A DNA stretch of 64,000 nt. Source: Caulobacteraceae bacterium (GTDB taxonomy: Bacteria > Pseudomonadota > Alphaproteobacteria > Caulobacterales > Caulobacteraceae). The notes beneath the pieces are model-generated. The model saw only the letters and a list, made by a program, of their open reading frames with translations. It searched no databases and was not told where the DNA came from. The translations under genes and the position numbers were made by a program. This document shows positions 24,908 to 38,660 of this stretch, one piece after another (positions within the stretch are counted from its first letter, which is position 1; each line of letters opens with the position of its first letter). The DNA is taken from positions 186,001 through 250,000 of the forward strand of contig JAUJMO010000003.1 of assembly GCA_030446805.1 (NCBI GenBank), in the 5' to 3' direction.

Positions 24908-27168
24908 GCCGCAAAGGTGGCCAGGGTCAGGAGCTGGCTGACGTTGGCCGACAAGGGCGCGATCTGGACGGACTTGGAGGCGCCTAGCAGCAGAGGGCCG
25001 ATCACGGTGGCGGCGCCCAACGACTGAATGAGGCGGGTGGCGATCGAGGCCGAGTGAATCGCGGGCATGACCAGGACGTTGGCGGGCTCGCTCAGGCGCA
25101 GGAAGGGGTAGTTGGCGCGAGCCAAAGCGGGGTCCAGCGCCACCTCGGGCGGCATCTCGCCGTCGTACTCGAAGTCGACGTCCGTGCGCCGGTCCATCAG
25201 CTCCACCGCCTGGTGGATGCGGTCGCCGCGTTCGCCCGGCGGATTGCCGAATGCGGAGTAGCTGAGGAAGGCCACCCGCGGCGTATAACCCATGGCGCGG
25301 ACGGCCCGCGCGGCGCCCACCGCGATGGAGACCAGCTCCTCCGGGCTGGGCAGCTCGTTCACCGTGGTGTCGGCCACGAAGATCGGCTGGCCCTTGGCCA
25401 GGACGATGCTCATGCCCATCAGCCGTTGGTCCGGCGCGGGCTCGATGATGCGGCTCACCTCCGCCAGCGCCTGGTCGAAGCTGCGGGTCACCCCCGTGAC
25501 CAGGGCGTCGGCGTGGCCCAGGGCGAGCATGGAGGCGGCGAAGCTGTTGCGGTCCTGGTTGATCAGCCGCTGAACGTCGCGGCGGAGGAAGCCCTGGCGC
25601 TGCAGCTTGCCGTAGATGTGGTCCACGAACTCCTCGTTGCGCTCCGACAGCCGCGCGTTGATCACCTCGATCTTCGAGCAGTCGGCGGGGTCCACGCCGG
25701 CGCTGCGCATGTTCTCCAGGATCAGCTCCTCGCGGCCCACCAGGATGGCGTGGCCCAGGCCCTGCGCCTCGAAGGCGCAGGCGGCGCGGATGACGGCCGG
25801 ATCCTCGCCTTCGGCGAAGACCACGCGCTTGGGAGGCGCGGCCTGCACGGCGCCCGTGATCTTCTGCAGAAAGGCCGCGGTCGGATCGAGGCGCTGCGCC
25901 AGCCGCTCGCGATAGGCGTCCATGTCGGGGATGGGCGTGCGGGCCACGCCCGTGTCCATGGCCGCCTGGGCCACGAAGGGCGGAACATAGGAGATCAGCC
26001 GCGGGTCGAAGGGGGTGGGGATGATGTATTCGGGCCCGAACTTGAGCCGGCGCCCCGCATAGGCTGCGGCCACCTCGTCCGGCACGTCCTCGCGCGCCAG
26101 CCGGGCCAGGGCCCGGGCGCAGGCGATCTTCATCTCATGGTTCACGCGCCGGGCGCGCACGTCCAAGGCGCCCCGGAAGATGTAGGGGAAGCCCAGGACG
26201 TTGTTGACCTGGTTGGGATAGTCCGACCGGCCCGTGGCCACGATCGCGTCCTGGCGGACCGCATGGACCTCCTCCGGCGTGATCTCCGGGTCGGGATTGG
26301 CCATGGCGAAGATGATCGGCCGGGGCGCCATGGTCCGGACCAGATCGGGGGTGAGCGCGCCCTTGACGGACAGGCCGATGAAACAATCGGCGCCGTCCAG
26401 CGCTTCCGCCAGGGTGCGCTTGTCCGTGTCCACGGCGTGGGCGGACTTCCACTGGTTCATGTCCTCGGGGCGGCCCGTCCACAGCACGCCCTTGCGGTCC
26501 ACGGCCAGCACGTTCTCGTGGCGGACGCCCAGGGCCTTGATCAGCTCCAGGGTGGCGATGCCCGCTGCGCCCGGGCCGTTCAGCACGACGGTGACGTCCT
26601 CGATCCGCCGACCGGTGATGTGGCAGGCGTTGATCAGGCCGGCGGCGGTGATGATGGCCGTGCCGTGCTGGTCGTCGTGGAAGACAGGAATGTCGAGCAG
26701 TTCCTGCAGCTGCTGCTCGATGATGAAGCATTCAGGGGACTTGATGTCCTCCAGATTGATGCCGCCGAAGGTCGGGCCGATGTTCTTGACCACGGTGATG
26801 AGTTCGTCGGGGTCCCTGGTGCTCACCTCGATGTCGATGCTGTCGACATCGGCGAACCGTTTGAAGAGGACGGACTTGCCCTCCATCACCGGCTTGGAGG
26901 CCAAGGCGCCCAGGTCGCCCAGGCCAAGGATGGCGGTGCCGTTGGAGATCACGGCCACGAGGTTGCCCTTGGAGGTGTATTCGTAGGCGAGATCCGCGTC
27001 CGCAGCGATCGCGCGAACGGGGACGGCGACGCCCGGAGAGTAGGCCAGCGACAGGTCGCGCTGGGTGGCCATGGGCTTGGTTGCGGCCACGCCGATCTTG
27101 CCGGGCGTGGGCCAGCGATGGAAGTGGAGCGCCTCCTCGTCGGTGAAGGTCTTCTTCTCGGTGTCCAT
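24859..27168 (-). CDS. maeB: NADP-dependent malic enzyme with phosphotransacetylase-like domain
   Basis: 769-aa MaeB-type enzyme: oxidative decarboxylation of malate to pyruvate with NADPH. Malic-enzyme N-terminal and NAD-binding domains fill residues about 1-420 (YEYTSKGNLVAVISNGTA, VFHDDQHGTAI, VVLNGPGAAGIA). A C-terminal phosphotransacetylase-like regulatory domain follows (about 430-765; VFAEGEDPAVIRAA). The start MDTEKKTFTDEEALHFHRWP is typical. Its 3' end overlaps the convergent permease gene by 49 nt, so no terminator can fit between them. Confidence 0.96.
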   Translation of the reverse strand: MDTEKKTFTDEEALHFHRWPTPGKIGVAATKPMATQRDLSLAYSPGVAVPVRAIAADADLAYEYTSKGNLVAVISNGTAILGLGDLGALASKPVMEGKSVLFKRFADVDSIDIEVSTRDPDELITVVKNIGPTFGGINLEDIKSPECFIIEQQLQELLDIPVFHDDQHGTAIITAAGLINACHITGRRIEDVTVVLNGPGAAGIATLELIKALGVRHENVLAVDRKGVLWTGRPEDMNQWKSAHAVDTDKRTLAEALDGADCFIGLSVKGALTPDLVRTMAPRPIIFAMANPDPEITPEEVHAVRQDAIVATGRSDYPNQVNNVLGFPYIFRGALDVRARRVNHEMKIACARALARLAREDVPDEVAAAYAGRRLKFGPEYIIPTPFDPRLISYVPPFVAQAAMDTGVARTPIPDMDAYRERLAQRLDPTAAFLQKITGAVQAAPPKRVVFAEGEDPAVIRAACAFEAQGLGHAILVGREELILENMRSAGVDPADCSKIEVINARLSERNEEFVDHIYGKLQRQGFLRRDVQRLINQDRNSFAASMLALGHADALVTGVTRSFDQALAEVSRIIEPAPDQRLMGMSIVLAKGQPIFVADTTVNELPSPEELVSIAVGAARAVRAMGYTPRVAFLSYSAFGNPPGERGDRIHQAVELMDRRTDVDFEYDGEMPPEVALDPALARANYPFLRLSEPANVLVMPAIHSASIATRLIQSLGAATVIGPLLLGASKSVQIAPLSANVSQLLTLATFAAYDGTEAGAASSVPTG

Positions 27169-27235
27169 GAACGCAGCTTCCGTAAGGGCGCGAGGAGGCT
27201 AGAGGGGCGGGCCGCAGGGAGCAACCGGGGCGGCG

Positions 27236-27703
27236 CTAGGCGCGGTGGTAAGGCGAGCCGGCCAGGATGGTGGTGGCCCGATAGAGCTGTTCCGCCAGGA
27301 GAACGCGCACCAGGGCGTGGGGCCAGGTCTGGGGACCAAAGGCGATCAACTCGGCGGCGGCCTGGCGGACCGGCGCGGAAAGGCCGTCGGCCCCCCCGAT
27401 CAAAAAAGCCAGGCGCCGCTCGCCGTCGTCTCGAAGCCGGCCAAGCCGATCGGCGAAGGGAACGGACGGCCAGGCGCGGCCGCCTTCGTCGCAGGCGATC
27501 AGGCGGACGCCGGGCGGCAGGGCCGTCAGGAGCGCCTCGCCTTCAGCGTCGCGACCGGGCTTGCGGCCTTCGACCTCCATGACCTCGACCGGGCCGAGGC
27601 CCAGCACGCGGCCTGCAGCGGTTGCGCGCTCGGCGTAATCCTGGGCCAGGGCGCCCTCGGTGGTGCGTCCCAGCCGACCCACCGCCAGAATGGTGATGCG
27701 CAC
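27236..27703 (-). CDS. rlmH: 23S rRNA (pseudouridine1915-N3)-methyltransferase
   Basis: 155-aa SPOUT methyltransferase that modifies pseudouridine 1915 in helix 69. The SAM-binding knot shows as LAFLIGGADGLS and the C-terminus as WPHALVRVLLAEQLYRATTILAGSPYHRA, the strongly conserved RlmH ending. It follows rsfS after 8 nt, the near-universal rsfS-rlmH pair, in the run obgE-nadD-rsfS-rlmH. Confidence 0.96.
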   Translation of the reverse strand: MRITILAVGRLGRTTEGALAQDYAERATAAGRVLGLGPVEVMEVEGRKPGRDAEGEALLTALPPGVRLIACDEGGRAWPSVPFADRLGRLRDDGERRLAFLIGGADGLSAPVRQAAAELIAFGPQTWPHALVRVLLAEQLYRATTILAGSPYHRA

Positions 27704-27711
27704 CGGCCGGC

Positions 27712-28128
27712 TTAGATGCCGGCGGCCACGTGCGTCCGGTGCGGCGCGTCCACCGCCCAGATCTTCTCGAGGTTGTAAAAGGCGCGGACCTCGGGGCGGA
27801 ACAGGTGCACGATCACGTCGCCCGCGTCGATCAGGACCCAGTCGCAGTGAGGCAGGCCCTCGACCCGCGCCTTGCCCAGGCCGGCGTCCTTGAGAGCGCG
27901 CAGGAGGTGGTCGGCCATGGCGCCCACATGCCGGTGCGAGCGCCCGGAGGCCACGATCATGTGGTCGGCCACCGAAGATTTGTCGCGGAGGTCGATGCGG
28001 ACGATCTCCTGCGCCTTGTCGTCGTCGAGGCGGGACTCGATCAGCGCGGCGAGGTCGTCGGGGGCGATGGCCTGCGTCGCCTCGAGAGGAGCGGCCGGGT
28101 GCGCGAGGTGCGCGGCGTCGTCAGTCAG
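27712..28128 (-). CDS. rsfS: Ribosomal silencing factor RsfS, apparent CTG start
   Basis: Binds L14 on the large subunit and blocks subunit joining when nutrients are short. The conserved domain reads LDDDKAQEIVRIDLRDKSSV, then ADHMIVASGRS, HCDWVLIDAGDVIVHLF and the ending RAFYNLEKIW. The first ATG/GTG in frame (GTG at 27972) would remove the domain's N-terminal strand and helix, leaving 86 aa. No ATG, GTG or TTG occurs between that codon and well beyond 28128. A CTG at 28128 with AGGGAG 6 nt upstream begins (L/M)TDDAAHLAHPAAPLEATQ and gives 138 aa, the normal length. I therefore call CTG as start. Confidence 0.85.
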   Translation of the reverse strand: MTDDAAHLAHPAAPLEATQAIAPDDLAALIESRLDDDKAQEIVRIDLRDKSSVADHMIVASGRSHRHVGAMADHLLRALKDAGLGKARVEGLPHCDWVLIDAGDVIVHLFRPEVRAFYNLEKIWAVDAPHRTHVAAGI

Positions 28129-28186
28129 CGTGAGCTCCCTGCGGGATCGTCCCGAGGCTGGGATATAGCACGGCTCCGGGCGGAAA

Positions 28187-31939
<3,753 letters not shown>

Positions 31940-31985
31940 GGGCCCGCTTGCCGAGTTGGGCCGCCGCCCGTAAGCCGAACGGGTC

Positions 31986-32669
31986 ATGCCAACCCCGCCC
32001 ATTATCGCGCCGTCGCTTCTGTCGGCGGACTTCGCGCGCCTCGGCGAGGAGGTGCGCGCGATCGAGGCCGCCGGGGCCGACTGGCTTCACCTGGATGTGA
32101 TGGATGGGCGCTTCGTACCCAACATCAGCTTCGGCCCGGGCGTCATCGGGGCGCTCCGGCCGCATACGGCCCTGCCGTTCGACGTGCATCTCATGATCGC
32201 GCCGGCGGACCCGCACCTGGAGGCTTTCCGCGAGGCCGGCGCGGATTGGATCAGCGTGCATCCCGAAGCGGGACCGCACCTGCACCGCACCCTGCGCCGC
32301 ATCCGCGAGCTGGGCGCCCGAGCGGGGGTGGTGCTGAACCCGGGCACGCCCGCAGAGGTGGTCGACAATGTGTTGGATGAACTCGATCTGGTGCTGGTGA
32401 TGTCCGTCAACCCGGGCTTCGGTGGGCAGTCGTTCATCGAGGGGCAGTTACGCAAGATTTCGCGCATCCGGCGGATGCTGGACCAGGCGGGGCGGAGCGA
32501 AGTCGTGCTGCAGGTGGATGGAGGCGTGAACGCGGACACCGCGCGGCGGTGCGTCGAGGCCGGGGCGACGGCGCTGGTGGCCGGTTCGGCGGCCTTCCGC
32601 GGGGGTCCCGACCGGTACCGCGACAACATCGCGGCCCTGCGAAGCGCGCCCGAGCGCGCGGCGGCCTGA
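31986..32669 (+). CDS. rpe: Ribulose-phosphate 3-epimerase
   Basis: 227-aa TIM barrel enzyme interconverting ribulose-5-P and xylulose-5-P. Typical segments: [54 protein letters not shown] and [10 protein letters not shown], which include the metal-binding His/Asp residues. It sits between rsmB and a heparinase-like gene, and starts 46 nt after rsmB. Confidence 0.96.
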   Translation: MPTPPIIAPSLLSADFARLGEEVRAIEAAGADWLHLDVMDGRFVPNISFGPGVIGALRPHTALPFDVHLMIAPADPHLEAFREAGADWISVHPEAGPHLHRTLRRIRELGARAGVVLNPGTPAEVVDNVLDELDLVLVMSVNPGFGGQSFIEGQLRKISRIRRMLDQAGRSEVVLQVDGGVNADTARRCVEAGATALVAGSAAFRGGPDRYRDNIAALRSAPERAAA

Positions 32670-32676
32670 GCCGAGC

Positions 32677-34434
32677 ATGACGGGGGGCGCGCCGCCCGAC
32701 TGGAGCCTGCCCTTGCTGGCCGCGGGAGCCCGCGTTCGCCGGCAGGCCGGCTATGAATGGCGGGGCTCTGCGCCGGCTGAGGCCTTGCGTCGGCGACTGA
32801 CCGCGCCAGGGCTGGCGGGCGCCCCACGGAGCTTTCGCCCGGCGGACCCGGAACGTGGCCTGGACATCCTGGACGGCCGCTGGCGGCTCGCCGGCGCACT
32901 GCTCGATGTGGGCCAGGGCGGCGACCCCTGGGACCGGAGCAGCCCGACCAAGCGGTTCGCGGAGGCGCTGCACCGGTTCTGCTGGATGTGCGACCTGCTG
33001 GCTGGAGGCGAACCGGGGGCGCGGGAGGGATTGCGTCTGTTCCTGGACTGGGAGCGGAGTTTCGGGCGGTGGTCGGCCTTTAGCTGGTCGGGGCCGGTGA
33101 TGGGCCGCCGGGTGATGCAGCTGGCCTGCGCGGCGCGCCGGCTGGGCGGCGTTGCGGACCCTGAAGCGCGGGGCGTGCTGCTGGCCAGCCTGCTGCGCCA
33201 GGCGGACGGGCTGGTGCGCGAGGAGGGGGAGCCGGTCGGGGCGGCCGAGCGGGCCTGCGCGGCCGCCGTGGCCGCCTCGGCGCTGGAAGGCGAGGCCGCG
33301 GGCCGGGTCGGCGCCCAGGCGCTTGCACGCCTGGTCAAGGCGCTGGAGGTGGCGGTGCTCCCGGATGGCGGGCACCGTTCGCGCTCGCCTCAGGCCGCCC
33401 TGGAGCTGTTGTTGGATCTCATGACGCTGGACGACCTGCTGCTGCAGCGCGGGCGCGAGGCGCCCGCGGCCGTCAGCCGCGCGCTCGACCGGCTGGGGGC
33501 GGCGGTGCGGTTCTTCACCCTGGGCGACGGCCGGTTGGCGGTGTTCCAGGGCGGCGAGGCCGGAGCAGCGGCGGCGGTGGCCGCCACCCAGGCCGAGGCG
33601 GAGGAGGAGACGCTGCGGCCCCGGCCCTTCGGCTATGCGCCGCACAGTCGCTACCAACGGCTGCAGGGGAGCCGGCTGCAGTTGATGGTGGATGCGGGAC
33701 CGCCGGCCGCCGGGGCCTGGAGCACGGCGGCCTGCGCCCAGCCGCTGGCCATCGATGTCAGTGGCGACGGCGACCGACTGATCACCAACGGCGGCTGGAG
33801 CCCGGAGGCGGCGGGACCGCAGGCCTGGCGCTTGTCGGGCGCGGGCTCGACGGTGACCGTGGACGACGCCAGTCCGGGCGCGCCAGTCGCGGCGGGGCTG
33901 GCCGGGGTGCTGGGCCCGCGGCTGCTTGGCGGCGCGCGGCGGGTCGAGGCTCGGCGCAATGAGGTGACGGGCGGCGTCTGGCTGACGCTCAGCCACGACG
34001 GCTGGGCGCCCGCCTATGGGCTGATGCACGAGCGCCGCCTGTTCCTGGACGCCGCCGCTGACGAGCTGCGCGGCGAGGATCGGCTGGCCCCCGTCGGCGG
34101 ACGCCCCACCGCCTCGGCGCCGTACCAGGCGCGCTTTCACCTGCATCCCGACGTCAAGGCGAGCCTGGCCCGTGACGGACGTAGCGTGCTGCTGTTCGGA
34201 CCGTCCGAGCGCGGCTGGTGGTTCCGTAACGACTCTTCCGACGTGCAGCTGGAGGCTTCCGCCCATTTCGAAGGCGGGCTGGCGCGTCGGTCCACCCAGA
34301 TCGTGCTGCGCGGCCAAACGCGGGGCGGGACGGGCGCGCGGGTCAGATGGAAGCTGGCCCCCGCCGAGTCGGAGGCGGGCCGGAGCCTGGGCGGCGGCGC
34401 GGCGGCGGCGCCTGCCGAGGAGGTTAGACGGTGA
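32677..34434 (+). CDS. Heparinase II/III-family protein
   Basis: 585-aa protein with an N-terminal alpha/alpha-barrel (about 100-330; WDRSSPTKRFAEALHRFCWMCDLL) and a C-terminal beta-sandwich heparinase II/III domain (about 330-560; VMVDAGPPAAGAWSTAACAQPLAIDVSG variant, DDASP, HDGW, ERRLFLDAAADELRGED, RFHLHPDV). There is no signal peptide, as in other alphaproteobacterial members. It probably cleaves an acidic polysaccharide or acts in its synthesis; substrate unknown. It starts 7 nt after rpe and overlaps the CapD-like gene by 4 nt, linking it with sugar metabolism. Confidence 0.88.
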   Translation: MTGGAPPDWSLPLLAAGARVRRQAGYEWRGSAPAEALRRRLTAPGLAGAPRSFRPADPERGLDILDGRWRLAGALLDVGQGGDPWDRSSPTKRFAEALHRFCWMCDLLAGGEPGAREGLRLFLDWERSFGRWSAFSWSGPVMGRRVMQLACAARRLGGVADPEARGVLLASLLRQADGLVREEGEPVGAAERACAAAVAASALEGEAAGRVGAQALARLVKALEVAVLPDGGHRSRSPQAALELLLDLMTLDDLLLQRGREAPAAVSRALDRLGAAVRFFTLGDGRLAVFQGGEAGAAAAVAATQAEAEEETLRPRPFGYAPHSRYQRLQGSRLQLMVDAGPPAAGAWSTAACAQPLAIDVSGDGDRLITNGGWSPEAAGPQAWRLSGAGSTVTVDDASPGAPVAAGLAGVLGPRLLGGARRVEARRNEVTGGVWLTLSHDGWAPAYGLMHERRLFLDAAADELRGEDRLAPVGGRPTASAPYQARFHLHPDVKASLARDGRSVLLFGPSERGWWFRNDSSDVQLEASAHFEGGLARRSTQIVLRGQTRGGTGARVRWKLAPAESEAGRSLGGGAAAAPAEEVRR

Positions 34435-36287
34435 GCCGGCGTCCCTTGTTGTTCGAGTCCAGCCCGCGGCTGATCTACGCCCACGACCTGTTCATGGCCG
34501 GTTCGGCGATGGCGCTGACTCTGGTCACCCGGTTCGCCTTGGAGGGCAAGCCGATCCCGGGCTCCCTCCTGCCAACCAGCATTCTCGTCTTTGTGCTGAT
34601 CTGCGCCGTGATCTTCCCGCTGTTCGGGCTCGGCAAGGGCATCTGGCGCTACACGGCGGTGCGCGACGTATGGCGGATCTTCCTGGCGACCGCCGCAGCC
34701 AATCTGCTGACGCTGCTGATCATGTTCCTGTTCACCCGGGCGGCGGAATTTCCCCGATCCACCCCGATCGTGGTCACCCTGCTGGCCACCGCGCTGTTGA
34801 GCGCCGGGCGGGTGCTTGCCGTGGCGCTGTCCACTGGAGGGCGGCTGCTGGGCTGGGGGTTCGAGGACCGGAGCCGGCCGGCCTCGGTGATCGTGGGCGA
34901 CCCGGAGATGGTGGCCGAGTATCTGACCGGCACCCGGGCCAAGCTGTCCCGCGCAGCGCCGATCGCGGGCATGGTGACCCTGGGGCCGGCCCGGAGCGGC
35001 CGCACCGTCCGCGGCGTGCCGCTGCTGGGGGACATCCGCAATCTTGCGGCGATCCTGAAGGCGGTGACCGCGCGGGACGCCCGGCCTCCACAGGTGGTGG
35101 TGGCCGATCCCCGCCCCACCCGGGCGGTGCTGGACGCGGTGGTCACGGCTGCGAGTGAGGCCGGCGCCACCGTGGCGCGCGCTCGACCGACCAGCGGCGG
35201 TGAGACCCAGCTTTCGCCCGTCCAGGCGGCCGACCTGCTGGCGCGTCCGCCGCGCAAGCTGGATCCGGAGCGGGCGAGGCGGCTGATCAATGGACGGCGC
35301 GTGCTGGTGACGGGCGCGGGCGGCACCATCGGCGGCGAGCTGACCCGGCAGGCCGCGCGACTGGGGCCGGCGCATCTGATCCTGGTGGATGCGTCCGAAT
35401 TCAACCTTTACGCCATCGACGCCCAGCTTCGAGAGGAGAAGCTGGAGGTCCCTTGGACAGCGGCGCTGGGCGACATCCGCGATCCCGCACGAATGAAGGA
35501 GGTGTTCGACCTGGGACGCCCGGACGTGGTGCTGCACGCCGCCGCCCTGAAGCACGTGCCGTTGATGGAGACCCACCCGGCCGAGGCCGTGCTGACCAAT
35601 GTCGCCGGCGCCATCTATGTGATGCAGCTCGCGCGCGAGCGGTGCGAGGCCTTTGTGTTCATCTCCACCGACAAGGCGGTGAACCCGACCAACGTCATGG
35701 GAGCCACCAAGCGCGTTGCCGAACGTGCGGTGCGGGCGCTGGCAGCGGGCGGTCGCGCGCGGACGGCGGTGGTGCGGTTCGGCAATGTGCTGGGTTCGGC
35801 CGGTTCGGCCGTTCCCTTGTTCGAGCGGCAGATCGCGCACGGCGGGCCGGTCACCATAACCGACCCGCAGATGGTGCGCTGGTTCATGACGGTGCAGGAG
35901 GCCGCAGCCCTGGTGCTCGAAGCCGGCGCCCTGCCCGAGGCCGACGACGCCGGAGCGGTGTTCGTGCTGGACATGGGCGATCCGGTGCGGATCGACGACC
36001 TGGCGCGCCAGCTGATCCGGCTGCACGGCCTGACGCCCGACCGGGACATCCCGATCCGCTACACGGGGCTGCGCCCCGGCGAGAAGCTGTCGGAGGAGAT
36101 CTTCTACGCCGCGGAGGCCGTGCGCCCGACAGCGGCGGACGGCGTGCTGGCGGCGGTGGACCCCGCCCCGGACTGGGCGGTGTTGGAGCCGGAGGTGCGG
36201 GTGCTGATCCATGCGGCCGAGCGACGCGACGAGTCCGCCGTGTTGGCCGCCTTGCAACGGCTGGAGCCCGCGTTCCGGCCGGGTTAG
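34431..36287 (+). CDS. CapD/FlaA1-like membrane nucleotide-sugar dehydratase
   Basis: 618-aa polysaccharide-biosynthesis protein with four N-terminal spans (about 10-130) and a CoA-binding-like domain (about 140-270). A C-terminal Rossmann SDR domain follows (about 285-600; [17 protein letters not shown]). The active-site region is [17 protein letters not shown]: Met stands at the usual catalytic Tyr, as in FlaA1/CapD/PglF UDP-GlcNAc 4,6-dehydratases. Likely product is a 4-keto-6-deoxy UDP-sugar for surface glycan or flagellin glycosylation. The GTG start overlaps the heparinase-like gene by 4 nt. A cytidylyltransferase at 39288-39974 could belong to the same pathway. Confidence 0.9.
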   Translation: MSRRPLLFESSPRLIYAHDLFMAGSAMALTLVTRFALEGKPIPGSLLPTSILVFVLICAVIFPLFGLGKGIWRYTAVRDVWRIFLATAAANLLTLLIMFLFTRAAEFPRSTPIVVTLLATALLSAGRVLAVALSTGGRLLGWGFEDRSRPASVIVGDPEMVAEYLTGTRAKLSRAAPIAGMVTLGPARSGRTVRGVPLLGDIRNLAAILKAVTARDARPPQVVVADPRPTRAVLDAVVTAASEAGATVARARPTSGGETQLSPVQAADLLARPPRKLDPERARRLINGRRVLVTGAGGTIGGELTRQAARLGPAHLILVDASEFNLYAIDAQLREEKLEVPWTAALGDIRDPARMKEVFDLGRPDVVLHAAALKHVPLMETHPAEAVLTNVAGAIYVMQLARERCEAFVFISTDKAVNPTNVMGATKRVAERAVRALAAGGRARTAVVRFGNVLGSAGSAVPLFERQIAHGGPVTITDPQMVRWFMTVQEAAALVLEAGALPEADDAGAVFVLDMGDPVRIDDLARQLIRLHGLTPDRDIPIRYTGLRPGEKLSEEIFYAAEAVRPTAADGVLAAVDPAPDWAVLEPEVRVLIHAAERRDESAVLAALQRLEPAFRPG

Positions 36288-36295
36288 AGGGCCGC

Positions 36296-37882
36296 ATGAG
36301 CCCATCCTTTCCGCCGCCTCCCGACCAGCTGCCCGTGCGACGGGCCCTGATCTCCGTGTCGAACAAGACGGGGCTGGTCGAGGCCGGCCGCAGGCTGGCC
36401 GCGCTTGGCGTGGAACTGATCTCCACAGGCGGCACCCGGGCGGCGCTGCAGGCGGCGGGTCTCCGCGTGCGCGACGTGGCCGAACTGACCGGGTGGCCTG
36501 AGATGATGGACGGGCGGGTCAAGACGCTGCACCCGGCCGTGCATGGCGGGCTGCTGGGCGTGCGAAACGCACCAACTCACGCCGAAGCCATGGAGCGGCA
36601 CGGCATCGGCGGGATCGACCTGCTGTGGGTCGACCTTTACCCCTTCGAGCGGAGCGTTGCGGGCGGGGCGGCGCTCGAGCAAGCCGTGGAGCAGATCGAC
36701 ATCGGTGGGCCGGCCATGATCCGTTCGGCGGCCAAGAACCACGGATTTGTGGCGGCGTGCACCTCGGCCGCGGATGTGGAAGCTGTGCTGGGCGCCTTGG
36801 AGGCGGACGGCGGGACCTCGCTGGCCCTGCGACGGCGTCTGGCGGCCGGGGCGTTCGCGCGGACCGCGGCTTATGACGCGGCGATCTCCGGGTGGTTCTC
36901 GGGGCAGGTTGGGGAGACGGCGCCGACGCAAAAGGCGGTGGCCGGCGCGCTGGTGGAGGCGCTGCGCTACGGCGAGAACCCGCATCAGGCGGCCGCCTTT
37001 TATCGGACCGGCGAGGTCCGCCCGGGAGTGGCCTCCGCGCACCAGGTGCAGGGCAAGGCGCTGAGCTACAACAACATCGCGGACACGGACGCCGCCTTTG
37101 AGCTTGTGGCCGAGTTCGACCGCGCGGCCGGGGCGGCGGTGGCCATCATCAAGCACGCCAATCCGTGCGGGGCGGCCACGGGGACCGATGTGCTGGAGGC
37201 CTACCGGCGCGCGCTGGAGTGCGATCCCGTGTCGGCCTTCGGCGGGATCGTGGCCAGCAACCGGTCGCTGGACCGGGCTGCGGCCGAGGCCATCGTTCAG
37301 GTCTTCACCGAGGTCGTGATCGCGCCGGAGGCGGACGACGCCGCGCTGTCCGTGTTCGCGGGCAAGAAGAACCTGCGCCTGCTGCTTACGGGCGCCCTGC
37401 CGGATCCGCTCGCAGGCGGGGAGGTGTTCCGCAGCGTTGCGGGCGGTTTCCTCGTCCAGGCGCGCGACGACGCCCGGGTCACGGCGGAGGACCTGAGGGT
37501 CGTAACCCGTCGCCCGCCCACGGCGGCCGAGGTCGCCGACATGCTGTTCGCCTTCACCGTGGCCAAGCACGTCAAGTCCAACGCCATCGTCTATGCTCGG
37601 AACGGCCAGACGCTGGGGGTGGGCGCGGGGCAGATGAACCGAAAGGACTCCGCCCGGATCGCCGCGCTGCGGGCGGCCGACTTCGGGCTCGACCTGCGCG
37701 GCTGCGCCTGCGCGTCGGAGGCCTTCTTCCCTTTTGCGGACGGGTTGCTGGAGGCTGCGGCGGCGGGGGCCACGGCGGTGATCCAGCCGGGCGGCTCGGT
37801 GCGGGATGCGGAGGTGATCGCCGCCGCCGACGAGGCCGGGATCACCATGGCCTTCACCGGCGTGCGGGTGTTCCGCCATTAG
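36296..37882 (+). CDS. purH: Bifunctional AICAR transformylase/IMP cyclohydrolase
   Basis: 528-aa enzyme for the last two steps of IMP synthesis. N-terminal IMP cyclohydrolase (about 10-200; [38 protein letters not shown]) and C-terminal AICAR transformylase (about 205-528; [48 protein letters not shown]). ATG at 36296 is 8 nt after the CapD-like stop. An Arg-free start [14 protein letters not shown] precedes the conserved core. Confidence 0.96.
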   Translation: MSPSFPPPPDQLPVRRALISVSNKTGLVEAGRRLAALGVELISTGGTRAALQAAGLRVRDVAELTGWPEMMDGRVKTLHPAVHGGLLGVRNAPTHAEAMERHGIGGIDLLWVDLYPFERSVAGGAALEQAVEQIDIGGPAMIRSAAKNHGFVAACTSAADVEAVLGALEADGGTSLALRRRLAAGAFARTAAYDAAISGWFSGQVGETAPTQKAVAGALVEALRYGENPHQAAAFYRTGEVRPGVASAHQVQGKALSYNNIADTDAAFELVAEFDRAAGAAVAIIKHANPCGAATGTDVLEAYRRALECDPVSAFGGIVASNRSLDRAAAEAIVQVFTEVVIAPEADDAALSVFAGKKNLRLLLTGALPDPLAGGEVFRSVAGGFLVQARDDARVTAEDLRVVTRRPPTAAEVADMLFAFTVAKHVKSNAIVYARNGQTLGVGAGQMNRKDSARIAALRAADFGLDLRGCACASEAFFPFADGLLEAAAAGATAVIQPGGSVRDAEVIAAADEAGITMAFTGVRVFRH

Positions 37883-37928
37883 GGCGCCGCCCACCACCGC
37901 CGAGCTCTGGGCGCGACTGGAGCCGCAC

Positions 37929-38660
37929 ATGGAGGTGCACGGCCCGACCGACGAGCTTCGCCGGCCGGCGGTGCTGTTGTTTCACGGCTGCGGCGGGGTG
38001 CGGGGACATATGGCGGAGTACGCGCAGGCGGCCGCGGCGGCCGGCGTCCGGGCCTTCATCATCGACAGCTTCGCGCCGCGAGGCTGGGGCTTTGGCTTCG
38101 GGGTCGCCTTTGTGTGCACGGGCGCCCGGTTCTGGGGACGGGAGCGGGCCGGCGACGTGCTGGCGGCGCTCTGGGGCCTGACCCGGCGGGCGGATGTGGA
38201 TCCGGAGCGGCTCTGCCTGGCGGGTTGGAGCCACGGCGGCTGGACGATCATGGATCTCATGACCATGCCCCTCACGCAGCCGGGAGAGGCGGCGCTGGCC
38301 GATCCGAACCCAGGGCTCCTGGCCGGCGTCCGCAGCCTGTTCCTCGCCTATCCCTACGGCGGGTTCGGCGCGTTGAGCCGGCGACGGCGGTGGCTGCGGA
38401 GCCCGGAGGTGCTGGGCGTGGTCCCATCGTGGGACCACGTCACCTGCCGCGCGGACGTGAAGTCGATCTATGCTCCGGTCCGGCGGGGCGGCGGAGCGCT
38501 CGAGCTTTGGGAGATGCAAGCCGGGTCGCACAGCTTCGACGAGCCCGCGCCGCACTTCCCGATGCGCCGTCATCCGGAGATGGCTGGAGAATCGCGGCGG
38601 CGGTTCGCCGCCTTTCTGGCGCGAACGCTGGAGCCTCAGCCCGCCATACAGTCGACGTAA
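37929..38660 (+). CDS. Alpha/beta hydrolase (dienelactone hydrolase-like)
   Basis: 243-aa alpha/beta-hydrolase: oxyanion motif LLFHGCGGVRGH (about 17-28), nucleophile Ser in LAGWSHGGW (about 97-105), acidic residue near the SIYAPVRRG/LELWEMQ strand, and catalytic His in AGSHSFDEPA. It resembles the dienelactone hydrolase/prolyl oligopeptidase-like proteins of unknown substrate. No signal peptide. About 16 conserved-looking codons (PPTTAELWARLEPH) precede the ATG in frame but contain no ATG/GTG/TTG, so the true start might be an unusual codon upstream. Its 3' end overlaps the MliC gene by 25 nt. Confidence 0.82.
   Translation: MEVHGPTDELRRPAVLLFHGCGGVRGHMAEYAQAAAAAGVRAFIIDSFAPRGWGFGFGVAFVCTGARFWGRERAGDVLAALWGLTRRADVDPERLCLAGWSHGGWTIMDLMTMPLTQPGEAALADPNPGLLAGVRSLFLAYPYGGFGALSRRRRWLRSPEVLGVVPSWDHVTCRADVKSIYAPVRRGGGALELWEMQAGSHSFDEPAPHFPMRRHPEMAGESRRRFAAFLARTLEPQPAIQST

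Noticed and set aside
25054-27582. 842-codon plus-strand open frame
   Set aside because: Entirely antisense to maeB and rlmH, whose motifs are unmistakable; long antisense frames are expected at about 70% G+C.
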